From contig NZ_FMAT01000002.1 of NCBI RefSeq assembly GCF_900094805.1, positions 496,001 to 560,000 on the forward strand: 64,000 nt of DNA. The letters run 5' to 3'. The stretch is from Arthrobacter sp. NIO-1057. Its GTDB lineage: Bacteria; Actinomycetota; Actinomycetes; Actinomycetales; Micrococcaceae. Within the stretch, counting starts at the first letter, position 1. The number at the start of each line of letters is the position of its first letter. The notes under the pieces are model-generated. The model was not told where the DNA came from. It did not search any database and was given only the letters and a program-made list of their open reading frames with translations. Positions 17,033-26,381 of this stretch are shown piece by piece. The position numbers and the translations under genes were made by a program.

Positions 17033-19528
17033 TTATTCGGTGGCCAAGCCTTCAACCGGTGAAAGCTTCGCGGCCCGACGCCCTGGTGTAATCGATGCCA
17101 ACAGGGCTGCGATCACGCTGATGGCAAGAACTGCGGCCAGCTGCCACCAAGGGATCGAGTAGGTCATCGTCCCCATGGATGACAACGCCGACTGCGCGCC
17201 CAGCAAACCATAAATCACGCCGAGGACCATGCCCAGCAACGCGGCTACGCCACCGATCAGTACCGCTTCGGTAGCCAGCATGCTTCGCAGCTGCTTCTTC
17301 TTCAGGCCCAGTGCCCGCAGCAGTGAGTTTTCACGGGTGCGTTCGAGCACCGAGAGGCTGAGCGTGTTGGCGACACCAATCAAGGCGATCAGCACGGCCA
17401 CTGCAAGCAGCGCCGAAACAATGGTCAGCAGCACGTCAATGATCTGAGTGAACATTGACTTCATCACCACGCCACCGTCAATCATCGAAGAATCCACACC
17501 GGTGATGTCCGAGATTTCAGTGACCAGCTCGTTGATCTGCGAGCCAGCGACACCGGAATCTACCTTGACGATAATTCCTGGGTACGACTCTGGATCCTTA
17601 ATGTCTAAGGTCTTGAACGTTTGGCTGGTCACCGGGTTTCCTGAGAGCAACGCACCCGACTTCTTGATCTTCAGCGTCTGACCGCCGATCTCTACAGATT
17701 TCAGGTCGGTACTCCACTGCGACAAAACGAGTTCACCATTTTCTGGCACCACGCTCTGGTCCAGAACCGTCTTGGAATATTCTTGTGGATCAACCGCAAG
17801 CAGTTGCAAGGACACCGGGTCGCCTTCATTGAGGTTCACTTCGGCATAGGAACTGGTGAACGTCGACGTCGCGCTGACTCCATCCACCGCGTCGATCTTC
17901 TTGGCCAGTTCATCAGCCTTAGCCTTACTGGTCGTCCCGTCGTAGAACGACACCATCATGTCCACAGGATATTCCGCTGCCACCGAATTATTCAGGCTGG
18001 CTTTAGCGGTCTGCCCACCAACCATAATCATCGATACCAAGGTCACGCCGATCAGCAGAGCGGTTGCCGTAGCGGTGGTGCGCCCTGGATTACGTACTGC
18101 GTTCAGTGCTGCCAAACGACGGGAAGTCGAGTTACCAGCAACCAGCTTGCCAATGCCTGCGACACTGCTCGGTACGAACAGTGAGGCGAGCATCAAGATG
18201 CCAGGGAATGACACCAAACCACCGAGGAAGGCGATGATCAGGTCACCCTTGATGGCACCATAGATCAACAGGGCTGCGCCGATGAGGGCGAGCACGGCAC
18301 CAATGACGATGCGCACGATGCCTGCACGGTTCTTCATGCTGGCTGAATCAAAGGGACGCAGTGCTGCCAACGGAGCCAGTTTCATGGCTCGGCGGGCCGG
18401 CAGGCTAGCGGCGATGACCGTCATCAAGATACCGACAGCGATCGGAACGATGAGACCCACAGGAGTCAGCGACAAGGTTGCATAGGACATGGCCGGCACA
18501 AGGGCGTGCAATAGTTGGATAAGCCCTGACATCAAGGCGATCGCCAGCAAGACACCAATCACCGAAGCGACAATGCCGATCACCAACGCTTCGAGCAGTA
18601 CCGAGCTGCGGATCTGTTTGCGCTTGGCTCCAAGGGTACGGAGCAACGCCAATTCACGAGTACGCTGGGCAATCACCACGGAGAAGGTGTTGACCACAAC
18701 GAGGCCCGTGACGACCAGTGCAATCAAGGCGAAGATGATCAGGATGACGCTCAGCTGGTCCGTGCCATCGGTCATTTGTGCGACTTCGTCAATGACCTTT
18801 TGATCCGCGGTGACCACAGCCATGTCACTCATCTTCTGCTGCGCAAAGTAGTCGTTGAGTTCCTGCGCGACAGCGTCGGTTGAGCCTTCACTGTTGATCA
18901 CAATGTCACTGAACATGGCACCGTCACCAGCGAAATGGGTCCAGGCTTTTTCGCTCATACCCCCCAATGCGTAGGCAGAAGTCTGCGGGTTAGTCGAGGA
19001 ACGCTGAATGCCGACGATGGTGATGTTTTGGCTCTTGCCTTGATCATCGCTCAGGGCAACCACATCACCAATGGAGATGCCCATATCCTGCGCATGCGAG
19101 GCGTCGATAATCATCTCGTTATTGGATAGCGGAGCACGGCCTTCGAGAAGTTCCATGCCGCCCAACCCCTGGTTTGGGTCCACTGGCTGAAGCTGTACGG
19201 TGTAGCCGTTATCAGCGGTATGCAGCTGACCGTAGGCGTATCCCAGCCCATAGGCGGTGGATACTCCGGGCAGTTCTCGGACACCGGTGATGTCTTTGGC
19301 AGTCAGGTCTACGGTCTTAGCGCTATCTGCGCTTGGGTCCGGATCCCAGTAAGCCACAAGGTCGGCGTTCTTGTAGGAGTCCCCCAAGGAATTCTTCAAG
19401 GTCGCCTGAGTTGATGAGTTCACGGCTAAGGTCGCCGCAAGGAATGCGGTGCCAATAGCCACAGCAAGCACGACAGCGATATAGCGTCGCGCATAGGTTT
19501 TGATATTTGAAAGAGCTACGTGCAGCAT
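17033..19528 (-). CDS. ABC transporter permease, MacB/FtsX type with two FtsX domains
   Basis: 831 residues with the layout common in Gram-positive exporters: one N-terminal helix (YIAVVLAVAIGTAFLAATLAV), an extracellular MacB-PCD-like domain, three helices of the first FtsX domain (about 260-385), a short pair of helices, a second extracellular domain, and three helices of the second FtsX domain at the C-terminus (LLTIVSALLAVAVLIALIGVANTLSLSV onward). ARTREL/LRTLGAKRKQIRSS and the matching ERTRENSLLRALGLKKKQLRS are the paired coupling motifs. It lies 3 bp after the ATPase gene and pairs with it. The exported substrate is unknown; antimicrobial-peptide or lipoprotein-type substrates are usual for the class. 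Confidence 0.9.
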   Translation of the reverse strand: MLHVALSNIKTYARRYIAVVLAVAIGTAFLAATLAVNSSTQATLKNSLGDSYKNADLVAYWDPDPSADSAKTVDLTAKDITGVRELPGVSTAYGLGYAYGQLHTADNGYTVQLQPVDPNQGLGGMELLEGRAPLSNNEMIIDASHAQDMGISIGDVVALSDDQGKSQNITIVGIQRSSTNPQTSAYALGGMSEKAWTHFAGDGAMFSDIVINSEGSTDAVAQELNDYFAQQKMSDMAVVTADQKVIDEVAQMTDGTDQLSVILIIFALIALVVTGLVVVNTFSVVIAQRTRELALLRTLGAKRKQIRSSVLLEALVIGIVASVIGVLLAIALMSGLIQLLHALVPAMSYATLSLTPVGLIVPIAVGILMTVIAASLPARRAMKLAPLAALRPFDSASMKNRAGIVRIVIGAVLALIGAALLIYGAIKGDLIIAFLGGLVSFPGILMLASLFVPSSVAGIGKLVAGNSTSRRLAALNAVRNPGRTTATATALLIGVTLVSMIMVGGQTAKASLNNSVAAEYPVDMMVSFYDGTTSKAKADELAKKIDAVDGVSATSTFTSSYAEVNLNEGDPVSLQLLAVDPQEYSKTVLDQSVVPENGELVLSQWSTDLKSVEIGGQTLKIKKSGALLSGNPVTSQTFKTLDIKDPESYPGIIVKVDSGVAGSQINELVTEISDITGVDSSMIDGGVVMKSMFTQIIDVLLTIVSALLAVAVLIALIGVANTLSLSVLERTRENSLLRALGLKKKQLRSMLATEAVLIGGVAALLGMVLGVIYGLLGAQSALSSMGTMTYSIPWWQLAAVLAISVIAALLASITPGRRAAKLSPVEGLATE

Positions 19529-19531
19529 CGA

Positions 19532-20281
19532 TTACTCCGCCAATGAGGCAAGTGCCTCGGACACGGTAGCCACGGTGGGCTCCTCGATGGTGCCAACGAT
19601 GGAACCATCCTTCATGAGCAGGACGGTGTCAGCGTAGGATGCTGCCACCGGGTCGTGGGTGACCATGATGATGGTCTGACCCATTTCGCGGGTCGAGGTA
19701 CGCATCAAGGACAACACCTCGGCGCCGGTTCGCGAATCCAGGTTACCCGTTGGCTCGTCACCGAAAACAACTTCTGGGCGGGTGAGCAGTGCACGGGCCA
19801 CGGCCACACGCTGTTGCTGGCCACCGGAGAGTTCATGTGGCTTGTGGGTGAGGCGATCACGCAGTCCTAGGGCATTGATGACCGTGTTGAACCATTCTCG
19901 GTCATGTTTTTTGCCGGCCAGGGACAGGGGCAACAAGATGTTCTCTCGTGCGTTGATGGTGGGCACCAAGTTGAATGACTGGAACACGAAACCAATTTGT
20001 TCGCGTCGCATTTCGGTGAGCTGATCGTCGCTGAGCGAGAGCAGGTTCTTGCCACCGATGATGATTTCTCCGCCGTCTGCTGAGTCCAATCCAGCAAGGC
20101 AGTGCATCAGGGTTGATTTGCCGGATCCGGAAGGACCCATGATGGCGGTGAAGCGAGAACGGGCGAAAGCAACGTCGACTCCTCGAAGGGCTTCGACTCG
20201 GGTGGTGTCGTGTCCGTAGGTTTTGGTCAGCCCACGCGCGGCGACCGCAAAGTCAGTTTTTGGCAGTGTTTCAGAAGTCAT
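19532..20281 (-). CDS. ABC transporter ATP-binding protein (MacB/LolD type)
   Basis: 249 residues. Walker [10 protein letters not shown] is at 49-57, Q-loop in [10 protein letters not shown], signature LSGGQQQR near 155, Walker [14 protein letters not shown] near 175, and H-loop in MVTHDP. The sequence is of the MacB/LolD/FtsE group that energises FtsX-type permeases, and the permease gene follows 3 bp downstream. I start it at ATG 20281 (MTSETLPK); a TTG/ATG pair at 20320/20317 would add 12-13 residues with no family resemblance. A ribosome site is weak at either start. Confidence 0.92.
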   Translation of the reverse strand: MTSETLPKTDFAVAARGLTKTYGHDTTRVEALRGVDVAFARSRFTAIMGPSGSGKSTLMHCLAGLDSADGGEIIIGGKNLLSLSDDQLTEMRREQIGFVFQSFNLVPTINARENILLPLSLAGKKHDREWFNTVINALGLRDRLTHKPHELSGGQQQRVAVARALLTRPEVVFGDEPTGNLDSRTGAEVLSLMRTSTREMGQTIIMVTHDPVAASYADTVLLMKDGSIVGTIEEPTVATVSEALASLAE

Positions 20282-20425
20282 ATCAAAAGAATATAAATTT
20301 CCTAGCCAGAGGAGCATCAACCAACAGGCTTGACTTGCTTGGACAGTGCATCATACTCAGGTATGACCCAGCCACAACAAAACTAGGTCACAGGTTATTG
20401 GACCGGGTTCTTTCGGTGTTTCCGC

Positions 20426-21340
20426 CTAACAACCGTGCTGATGTTCGGTACTTTGATGCGATGCGGGTTCAATCTGAAAAGTCGAATGTTCAATACTGAT
20501 CGTGAAGTGGTCAGCCACGCATTTTTGTAGGTTCTTCAAAAGGTCTCCAGCCACTCCAGCCGAGAACATCGAGTCTTCAACAACCACGTGCGCAGTAAGT
20601 ACAGGTAGGTTCGAAGCAATTTGGCTGGCGTGCAAATCGTGGACCGCGATGACACCGGGTTGATTCTCTAGATGCTCACGTACAGCCAGTAGGTCCAGTC
20701 CTCGCGGCGTGGATTCCAGAAGAATGTGGGTTGTTTCGCCCAGCAGTTTCATGGCTCGCGGAACGATCAGGGCACTAATCACGAGAGCCGCAATCGAGTC
20801 TGCGCGCATCCACCCCGTAGTAGCGATAACGATGGCCGCAACGATCACGGCAACTGATCCCAGGGCATCATTAACAACTTCAAGGAACGCAGCGCGCATG
20901 TTCAGGTTGTTCTTTCGGCCTGCAGAAATGATCCACATGGAAATGACGTTTCCGAGCAGACCGATCACACCAAACCACAACAGACCCGTTGGATGAATTT
21001 CTGCCGGGGCAAAGAGTCGGCGCACTGCATCGATGGCAGCGTAGATTCCTACGGCCAGCAGCAGTGCTGACTGAACCGTTGCCGAGAGAACTTCGGCACG
21101 ACGAAAACCCCAAGTTCGTTTAGTGGTTGGCTTGCGCGCAATCAAATTCGCGGCCGTGAGGGCAAGGAGCAATCCGAGCGTATCGGTGAGCATGTGAGCA
21201 GCATCGACAAGCAACGCTAGCGAACTGGTGACGATTGCCCCGATCACTTCGGCAACGAGGATACTCGCCGTGATTGCGAAAGCCCAGGCCAGTCGTGTCC
21301 GGTTCGCGTCCGTATGGTCGTGTGAGTGATCATGCCCCAT
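20426..21340 (-). CDS. Cation diffusion facilitator family metal exporter
   Basis: 304 residues. His-rich ends (GHDHSHDHTD at the start, HQSTEHQHGC at the end) flank six membrane helices and a cytosolic ferredoxin-like domain. The TM2 metal site is LLVDAAHMLTD; the TM5 counterpart reads LEVVNDALGS, with Glu in the place where many zinc exporters have His, so the metal preference (Zn, Cd, Co or Mn) should not be assumed. It exports divalent metal by proton antiport. It is cotranscribed with the ArsR-type regulator 2 bp upstream, which probably derepresses it when metal is high. Confidence 0.9.
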   Translation of the reverse strand: MGHDHSHDHTDANRTRLAWAFAITASILVAEVIGAIVTSSLALLVDAAHMLTDTLGLLLALTAANLIARKPTTKRTWGFRRAEVLSATVQSALLLAVGIYAAIDAVRRLFAPAEIHPTGLLWFGVIGLLGNVISMWIISAGRKNNLNMRAAFLEVVNDALGSVAVIVAAIVIATTGWMRADSIAALVISALIVPRAMKLLGETTHILLESTPRGLDLLAVREHLENQPGVIAVHDLHASQIASNLPVLTAHVVVEDSMFSAGVAGDLLKNLQKCVADHFTISIEHSTFQIEPASHQSTEHQHGC

Positions 21341-21342
21341 GT

Positions 21343-21714
21343 TTATACACCTGCTGTCCGCTGTGCGTGCGCTTCTTGCCAGTGATGCTCTGATGCTTGC
21401 CCGGGAATGAGCTGCAGCGCAACTGAGAGCAATTCGTCCAGAGACTCCGGTTGCCCCAGCGAATAGATGCTCGATCGTCCCTGAGCACGGACGGTGACCA
21501 AATCTGTGTCACGCAAGCAAGCAAGATGGGCACTCACGGTACTCTGGGCCAAACCAAGATGCTCGGTGAGTTCGCGGACTTTGTGTTCACCGGTTTTCAG
21601 GTGTTCAAGGATCAGCAAACGCGTCGGATCAGCGAGGGCATGGAACAAAGCTGCTTGTCGTGTCTTTCCGTTACGATCGATCGCCTTATCGCCCTTGGAC
21701 TCTATTATCGCCAT
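21343..21714 (-). CDS. ArsR/SmtB-family metal-responsive repressor
   Basis: 123-residue winged-helix protein: ALADPTRLLILEHLKTGEHKVRELTEHLGLAQSTVSAHLACLRDTDLV is the HTH core (28-75), with the recognition helix AQSTVSAHLACL. A single Cys (66) and a C-terminal His cluster (SEHHWQEAHAQR) are candidate metal ligands; the classical CxC motif of ArsR is absent, so a SmtB/CzrA- or CmtR-like site is more likely. First gene of a two-gene operon with the CDF exporter, 2 bp apart. Confidence 0.88.
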   Translation of the reverse strand: MAIIESKGDKAIDRNGKTRQAALFHALADPTRLLILEHLKTGEHKVRELTEHLGLAQSTVSAHLACLRDTDLVTVRAQGRSSIYSLGQPESLDELLSVALQLIPGQASEHHWQEAHAQRTAGV

Positions 21715-22033
21715 ATAACGATGATAGTTGTTTGTTAGGAAAAGCTAAACCCCTTCACGAGATCAATCAGCAATACGAGATCGGCGCCACTGAAGCCATA
21801 GTTGTAAGGACTTCGGAATGTTACGGCAGCGCAGGCACGAGAGGTACTTTTGCCAACCGAGGTAGCGTATCTTCTTAATCAGTTCTTAGTTTTGATTCAT
21901 AGCGAAACGCAAGGACAAAGGTCTTGGAATCATCACAAACACCCGCCGCCATCCGCCACCAAAAACACTTACCAAAAACTGAAGATTCTCTTCCGTTTAC
22001 GCCCTTGACCTCACTCAATGCGAAGATAGAACC
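21715..22033. other. Intergenic region between divergent arsR-type and tag genes
   Basis: About 320 bases. Directly before the ArsR-type ATG (minus strand) is an AT-rich stretch, 21712-21745, that could hold its promoter and operator, but no clean SmtB-type inverted repeat is visible. No coding frame stands out. Confidence 0.4.
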
Positions 22034-22627
22034 ATGAACGAAGATCTTGTTATCGGTGACGATGGTCTTGCCCGCCCGCAATGGGCAGCAACCAGCGACA
22101 TGCTCCGCGCCTACTATGACACTGAGTGGGGCATGCCGGTGCGCACCGAGTCCGGGGTATTCGAACGTCTAAGCCTAGAGTGCTTCCAGTCCGGGCTATC
22201 GTGGGCCATCATTCTTTCTAAGCGCGAAGCATTTCGAGAAGCGTTCGCAAACTTTGACCCCGAAAAAGTCGCGCTATTCACCGAAAACGACTTTGAAAGC
22301 CTCATGGACAACCCTGCGATTGTGCGTAACAAGCTGAAAATCCGCGCCACGATCGCCAATGCGGAAGCCACTCTCATGATGCGAGAGGAAGGTGGGCTGG
22401 CTGATTTCATCTGGTCATTCAAGCCAGAAGAAACTCCTGCCCCACGCACGCTGGCTGAGATCCCAACTCAAAGCGTCGAGTCGAAAGAACTCGCCAAAGC
22501 GTTGAAAAAACGTGGATTCAAATTTGTTGGCCCAACCACGATGTTCGCACTGATGGAAGCTATTGGAATGGTGGATACGCATCTCGTTGGTTCGCATCGC
22601 CGGAACAGTTCAGGGATTTGGGCCTAA
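22034..22627 (+). CDS. tag: DNA-3-methyladenine glycosylase I
   Basis: 197 residues, Tag family of HhH glycosylases that excise 3-methyladenine. MLRAYYDTEWGMPVRTESGVFERLSLECFQSGLSW is the typical N-terminal block, followed by NPAIVRNKLKIRATIANA and LKKRGFKFVGPTTMFALMEAIGMVDTHLVGSHRR. The E. coli enzyme binds zinc through Cys and His at the two ends; here the C-terminal ligands after GSHRR and an N-terminal Cys are not visible, as in some actinobacterial members, so the zinc snap may be absent. It lies 6 bp before the alkA-like gene and forms an alkylation-repair operon with it. Confidence 0.9.
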   Translation: MNEDLVIGDDGLARPQWAATSDMLRAYYDTEWGMPVRTESGVFERLSLECFQSGLSWAIILSKREAFREAFANFDPEKVALFTENDFESLMDNPAIVRNKLKIRATIANAEATLMMREEGGLADFIWSFKPEETPAPRTLAEIPTQSVESKELAKALKKRGFKFVGPTTMFALMEAIGMVDTHLVGSHRRNSSGIWA

Positions 22628-22633
22628 TCCCGC

Positions 22634-23479
22634 ATGGAACTACGCCTCGAATCCGCGGGGTCACTGGATATCGCTCACACGCTATCCGTGCTGAGCATCC
22701 ATTCCTTACCGGCTCAAGAAGAGATTGACACAAGAACTTCTGAAGTCCACCGGATTCTGCGCATTGAAGACACCCTTGTTGATGTTCACCTGAGATTGGA
22801 TGATTCAGGAATCTCTGTTATTCACGATGCGCCTGCGAATCTTGTGCCTCGTTTGCAAGCGACAATTGACCATTGGTTCGGCCTGACGCAAGACACCGCA
22901 GCTGCCTACGCATCGCTCTCGGACCTCGCCGGCTTCAAGGAATTGTCCGAGGCACATCCGAATCTACGACTCATCAGTTACCCGGACCCATTTGAAGCAC
23001 TTGCCACCACGGTCATCGGTCAGCAGGTATCTTTGGCCGCCGCCCGTACACTCGCCGGAAGGTATGTAGAACATCTTGGCGAGGAACACCCTTCAGGACT
23101 GTGTGCCTTCCCCACTGCCAGAGCCACCTCAAGTCTTAGCCCAGGTGAAATTCAGTCCATCATCCGGTGTCCGTTGGCACGAGCTACAACTTTGCATACC
23201 GTATCCACCTGGCATCAAGACTGCGGACAAGATCTTGTTCACCAGCCGACAGAATTCCTCAACCAACTCCTGTCTTTACGCGGAGTAGGTCCGTGGACTA
23301 GAGACTATATGGCGCTACGTGGGTTACGTGATCCACGGATTTTCTTGGATTCTGACTTAGTGGTCAGACGCGCACTCAAAAATCTGGCTATGCCCGACTT
23401 CAGCAGCTCTTCACTGCCGGCCGATTCAAAATATCTCGCCACGTTATTGCTATGGGCCTACGACGCTGAAAAACGTTAA
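22634..23479 (+). CDS. AlkA-type DNA-3-methyladenine glycosylase II
   Basis: 281 residues. An N-terminal AlkA_N-like domain is followed by the HhH-GPD glycosylase domain: DPFEALATTVIGQQVSLAAARTLAGR near 117-142, then the helix-hairpin-helix LLSLRGVGPWTRDYMALRGL near 213-232 with the catalytic Asp in FLDSDLVVRR near 240. It removes 3- and 7-alkylated purines. The Ada-type regulator domain often fused to AlkA in actinobacteria is not present. Second gene of the tag operon; the operon ends at the hairpin 23485-23530. Confidence 0.88.
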   Translation: MELRLESAGSLDIAHTLSVLSIHSLPAQEEIDTRTSEVHRILRIEDTLVDVHLRLDDSGISVIHDAPANLVPRLQATIDHWFGLTQDTAAAYASLSDLAGFKELSEAHPNLRLISYPDPFEALATTVIGQQVSLAAARTLAGRYVEHLGEEHPSGLCAFPTARATSSLSPGEIQSIIRCPLARATTLHTVSTWHQDCGQDLVHQPTEFLNQLLSLRGVGPWTRDYMALRGLRDPRIFLDSDLVVRRALKNLAMPDFSSSSLPADSKYLATLLLWAYDAEKR

Positions 23480-23484
23480 CAATG

Positions 23485-23530
23485 AAAAAGGAACCTACCA
23501 AGGTGTGCAATCTTGGTAAGTTCCCTTTTC
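23485..23530 (+). terminator. Terminator after the alkA-like gene
   Basis: Imperfect 17-18-bp inverted repeat beginning 6 bases after the stop codon, with an A run at its 5' side and TTTTC at its 3' side, so it can act in both directions. Confidence 0.85.
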
Positions 23531-23537
23531 TGCGACT

Positions 23538-23690
23538 CGGGTGACTGAGCAGGTCACCCGATTCCCTATTCCCCTTATTCAAGCCGGCTGAGCCGACCAC
23601 TAGGTCGAGGTGAGCAGCCCCGAACCGTAGCGAACTGGCCGATGATATCGGTCAAGTTTGTCGCTTCTCCCGACCACACACGGGAGAAGC
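23538..23690. repeat. Cluster of small hairpins in a convergent intergenic region
   Basis: Behind the alkA terminator come an 8-bp hairpin (23538-23545 with 23553-23560), short ones at CGACC-ACTA-GGTCG (around 23594) and CCGAT-GAT-ATCGG (around 23639), and a perfect 10-bp hairpin (23663-23672 with 23681-23690). None has a T run. The region may hold the terminator of the minus-strand siderophore-interacting gene or a small RNA. No convincing coding frame is present. Confidence 0.4.
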
Positions 23691-23816
23691 TCTGGAATAA
23701 GCATAACCTAACTAACCCCAATAACGTCAACCCCAGATCACCTAATTTTGATAATTTTTCATTAGGCACGTCTAACTTCGCTAAGTGACGTCAGATTTGC
23801 GGCTACAGATAGCCCC

Positions 23817-24671
23817 CTAGTCGGCGAAAATCTTGCCAACCTCGGTACGCTTTTCAGCTTGGAAAGCGTCTTCAGCTCGCCCAAAGGCCCAGTAGGCAGA
23901 TAACGACATATCGCGACGGTCAACACCGCGCTCATCATAGAAGTAAAGACGAAGCCGCTTCATGACTTCACGCTCACCGTGGGCAAAGACCTGAACACGC
24001 CCCTCCGGCCAGGGGTACTCACGCACAACATTTTCCAGAATGGTGCTCTGAGGAGTAAACGGAGCGTCACGATGCAGCCACCGAACTTCCACACCCTCGG
24101 GTCGAACAAGTTCCATCTCGTCGGCGGCGTTCTCCACCTCGATAACAGCCAGCCCCTTCATCTGAGGTGACATGGCTTCCAGAGCCGCAGAAATAGCGGG
24201 AATCGCCGTCTCATCACCAGCAAAGAAGTGGAAATCGAACTCATCGTTAGGCACAAAAAGCCCTCCGGGGCCGACGAAACAGATGGGAGAACCAATCTCA
24301 GTGTCGCGAGCCCACTGGCCAGCAAGCCCCTCTTCACCATGAACGACGAAATCAACCTCAATGGTTCGCGCTTCATGGTCGCTGCGACGCACGGTGTAGG
24401 TGCGACGCACCGGCATGTCTTCCGGTGCCAGTTGACCGCGTAGCTCATCCATGTCGTAGGGCATCTGCAGGCCCAACTCTGGCTTGGCAAACAAGAATTT
24501 GACGTAACGATCCGTCACCTCTTTGTCGACGAAGTTCTCAAACCCAGGTCCACCAAGGGTCAGACGGACCAAATGTGGTGCAATCTGTTCGCGTTTGAGT
24601 ACCTGCAAAACAACCTGAGGACGTGCAGGTCGAGCTTCGGTTCGTGGACGTCCGCCAGCTGGCTGTGCCAT
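23817..24671 (-). CDS. Siderophore-interacting protein (FAD-dependent ferric-siderophore reductase)
   Basis: 284 residues. An FAD-binding ferredoxin-reductase-like barrel (APHLVRLTLGGPGFENF; the flavin motif PVRRTYTVRR near 87-97) is followed by the SIP domain (FFAGDETAIPAISAALEAM near 168-187, WAFGRAEDAF near the C-terminus). It is thought to reduce ferric siderophores in the cytosol to release iron. The ATG lies behind GACAGGAAG. A DtxR-box-like stretch lies about 40 bases upstream. Confidence 0.92.
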   Translation of the reverse strand: MAQPAGGRPRTEARPARPQVVLQVLKREQIAPHLVRLTLGGPGFENFVDKEVTDRYVKFLFAKPELGLQMPYDMDELRGQLAPEDMPVRRTYTVRRSDHEARTIEVDFVVHGEEGLAGQWARDTEIGSPICFVGPGGLFVPNDEFDFHFFAGDETAIPAISAALEAMSPQMKGLAVIEVENAADEMELVRPEGVEVRWLHRDAPFTPQSTILENVVREYPWPEGRVQVFAHGEREVMKRLRLYFYDERGVDRRDMSLSAYWAFGRAEDAFQAEKRTEVGKIFAD

Positions 24672-24697
24672 TTCATCGCTTCCTGTCGTAATAAGAG

Positions 24698-24716
24698 TAG
24701 ATAGATCAATCCTAAT
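24698..24716 (-). promoter_or_regulatory. Possible IdeR/DtxR box upstream of the siderophore-interacting gene
   Basis: Read on the minus strand, TTAGGATTGATCTATCTAC matches about 11 of 19 positions of the DtxR/IdeR consensus (TTAGGTTAGGCTAACCTAA), with the outer half-site TTAGG intact. It lies in the expected promoter zone. A DtxR-family gene is at 56628-57326. The match is weak and the site is only a candidate. Confidence 0.3.
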
Positions 24717-24734
24717 TGACAGGAGCGTCAGAGG

Positions 24735-25202
24735 TTACTTCGGGAAGGTCGGCGCACCCTCAAAAGCGCTCAGGCCCGCACGTTCTTCAGGGCTCAACCG
24801 CTGAACTCTTGAAGTAGATGGGTCAAAGTAGGCCAGCGTAGTTGCAGCTTTGACACAAAGGTAATCCTCAATTGGGTCCCGGAACTCGTAGCAAATATCA
24901 AAGCTGGCGGGTTTGATGTTGGCTACCCACAGATCTACGTTGACTGGAACATTACGGTATTCCAACGGCTTGGAGTACCGCACGCGATGCTCAACAACCA
25001 AGATTTGGATACCTTCGGGAACCGCAGAGAAAATATCCGCCCGAGGTTCAACACCAGGTGCCCCAGTGCCTCCCGGTACTCCAAATCCTGCGATACGTGC
25101 TTCTTCCATCAGCCTAATGAGGTTGACGTTATTTACGTGCCCATACGCATCCATATCGCCCCAACGCATGGGTACCTGCACACGAAGCATCGATCCAGCC
25201 AT
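24735..25202 (-). CDS. Acyl-CoA thioesterase, 4HBT hot-dog fold
   Basis: 155 residues. The N-terminal VPMRWGDMDAYGHVNNVNLIRLMEEARI is the 4-hydroxybenzoyl-CoA-thioesterase signature with the catalytic Asp in DMDAYGHVNN (near 15-17). Next come VEHRVRYSKPLEYRN and FDICYEFRD, the central strands. It hydrolyses acyl-CoA; the chain length is not readable. It follows the App1 gene by 14 bp and is probably cotranscribed with it. Confidence 0.88.
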   Translation of the reverse strand: MAGSMLRVQVPMRWGDMDAYGHVNNVNLIRLMEEARIAGFGVPGGTGAPGVEPRADIFSAVPEGIQILVVEHRVRYSKPLEYRNVPVNVDLWVANIKPASFDICYEFRDPIEDYLCVKAATTLAYFDPSTSRVQRLSPEERAGLSAFEGAPTFPK

Positions 25203-25216
25203 AAGTATTCTTCCTT

Positions 25217-26296
25217 CTACAATTTCTTCGTATCAGCCTCAACCAGACCTTGCTTCACCAGCTGGTCCAGTATCCGCGCGCCATCTGGTTCATAGATCCA
25301 GCGCACGCCTGGGGTGGTGCGTCGTAATTCATTTGAACGACCACCAGCTAATACTGCTTCGGAAGGTGTCAGCTGACGAATCACGATCGCGCGAACAAGT
25401 TCGGGATAGCGACGGGCAAATTCAGCATAAATTGCTGGGTCGTGCTGCCCATCATCGCCGATCAAGACCCATGAGATATGCGGAAATTCCTGAGCCAAAC
25501 GCCGTAACTGGTCAACCTTATGCTGCATGCCGCTACGGAACCACGAGCGATCTGTCGGCCCCCAGTCGGTCAGCAGTAATGGGCCTTCAGGATAGAGATT
25601 GCGAGAGATGAAGCGTTCCAAGGTTTGGGCAACGTTCCATGCACCGGTAGAGAGATAAATCATCGGCCCGCCAGGATGTTCTTGACGCACCTTTTGAAGC
25701 ATGACAGCCATCCCGGGTGTGGCCACGCGCGCATGCTCGGAGAGCACAAATGAGTTCCAGGCAGCTAGCAACGGGCGTGGCAGGGCCGTGACGACGACGG
25801 TGTCGTCAACGTCGCTGATCACACCAAATTTCTGCGCCTGATCGATGACCATAATGCGGGCTGTGGCCTCATCACCGTCATGGGCCTGAAGATGCACTTC
25901 ATTCCACCCTGCTGGCAGGTCGACTGATAGTTTCACATCAATGACGCCACCACGGTCTGCTTGCACTTCGAAGCGCTGCTCACCGACCATGATGCTGACT
26001 TTGCCGAAGGGCAGGATTGGCGAGATGAAATTTCGAAAGCCTCTGATCCCGTCGGCAATGACTTGGGCTCGATGTTGCCCAAATTCGAAAGCGCCGGGAC
26101 CGGCAAGAACTACGCGTGCCAGAACACGAATCCAACCACCGTCATTGCCGGTTGATCCATATCCGGTATAGGGCAGAATAACCGCCCCTTGTCCCTTAGC
26201 CAGCGCTCGTTTTGCACGCCAATTGTGAAAACTGTCTTCCACACGCGAGGCAACGTGACGAGCTCGTTGATCAGTCGAAATTTGACTCATGTTCAC
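25217..26296 (-). CDS. App1-family phosphatidate phosphatase-like protein (DUF2183)
   Basis: 359 residues. The HAD-type catalytic motif DVDDT is at 162-166 (GVISDVDDTVVVTALP), followed by MIYLSTGAWNVAQTLERFI, which holds the family's conserved serine, and WVLIGDDGQHDPAIYAEFA. Yeast App1 is a Mg-dependent phosphatidate phosphatase; bacterial members are annotated by similarity. The N-terminal 130 residues form a beta-rich domain usual in the family. No membrane segment is evident. Start ATG 26296; ATG 26290 is also possible. Confidence 0.85.
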   Translation of the reverse strand: MNMSQISTDQRARHVASRVEDSFHNWRAKRALAKGQGAVILPYTGYGSTGNDGGWIRVLARVVLAGPGAFEFGQHRAQVIADGIRGFRNFISPILPFGKVSIMVGEQRFEVQADRGGVIDVKLSVDLPAGWNEVHLQAHDGDEATARIMVIDQAQKFGVISDVDDTVVVTALPRPLLAAWNSFVLSEHARVATPGMAVMLQKVRQEHPGGPMIYLSTGAWNVAQTLERFISRNLYPEGPLLLTDWGPTDRSWFRSGMQHKVDQLRRLAQEFPHISWVLIGDDGQHDPAIYAEFARRYPELVRAIVIRQLTPSEAVLAGGRSNELRRTTPGVRWIYEPDGARILDQLVKQGLVEADTKKL

Positions 26297-26381
26297 AGTC
26301 TTTCATGTTCTCGCCAAACCTTAGAAAACGACAAACCGCTGGAGCAAACTTCGCTCTTTTACCTAGTTCAGAGTCGACTCT

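Noticed and set aside
23575-23769. 64-residue minus-strand frame in the hairpin-rich intergenic region
   Set aside because: It spans several hairpins, and the composition is not protein-like.
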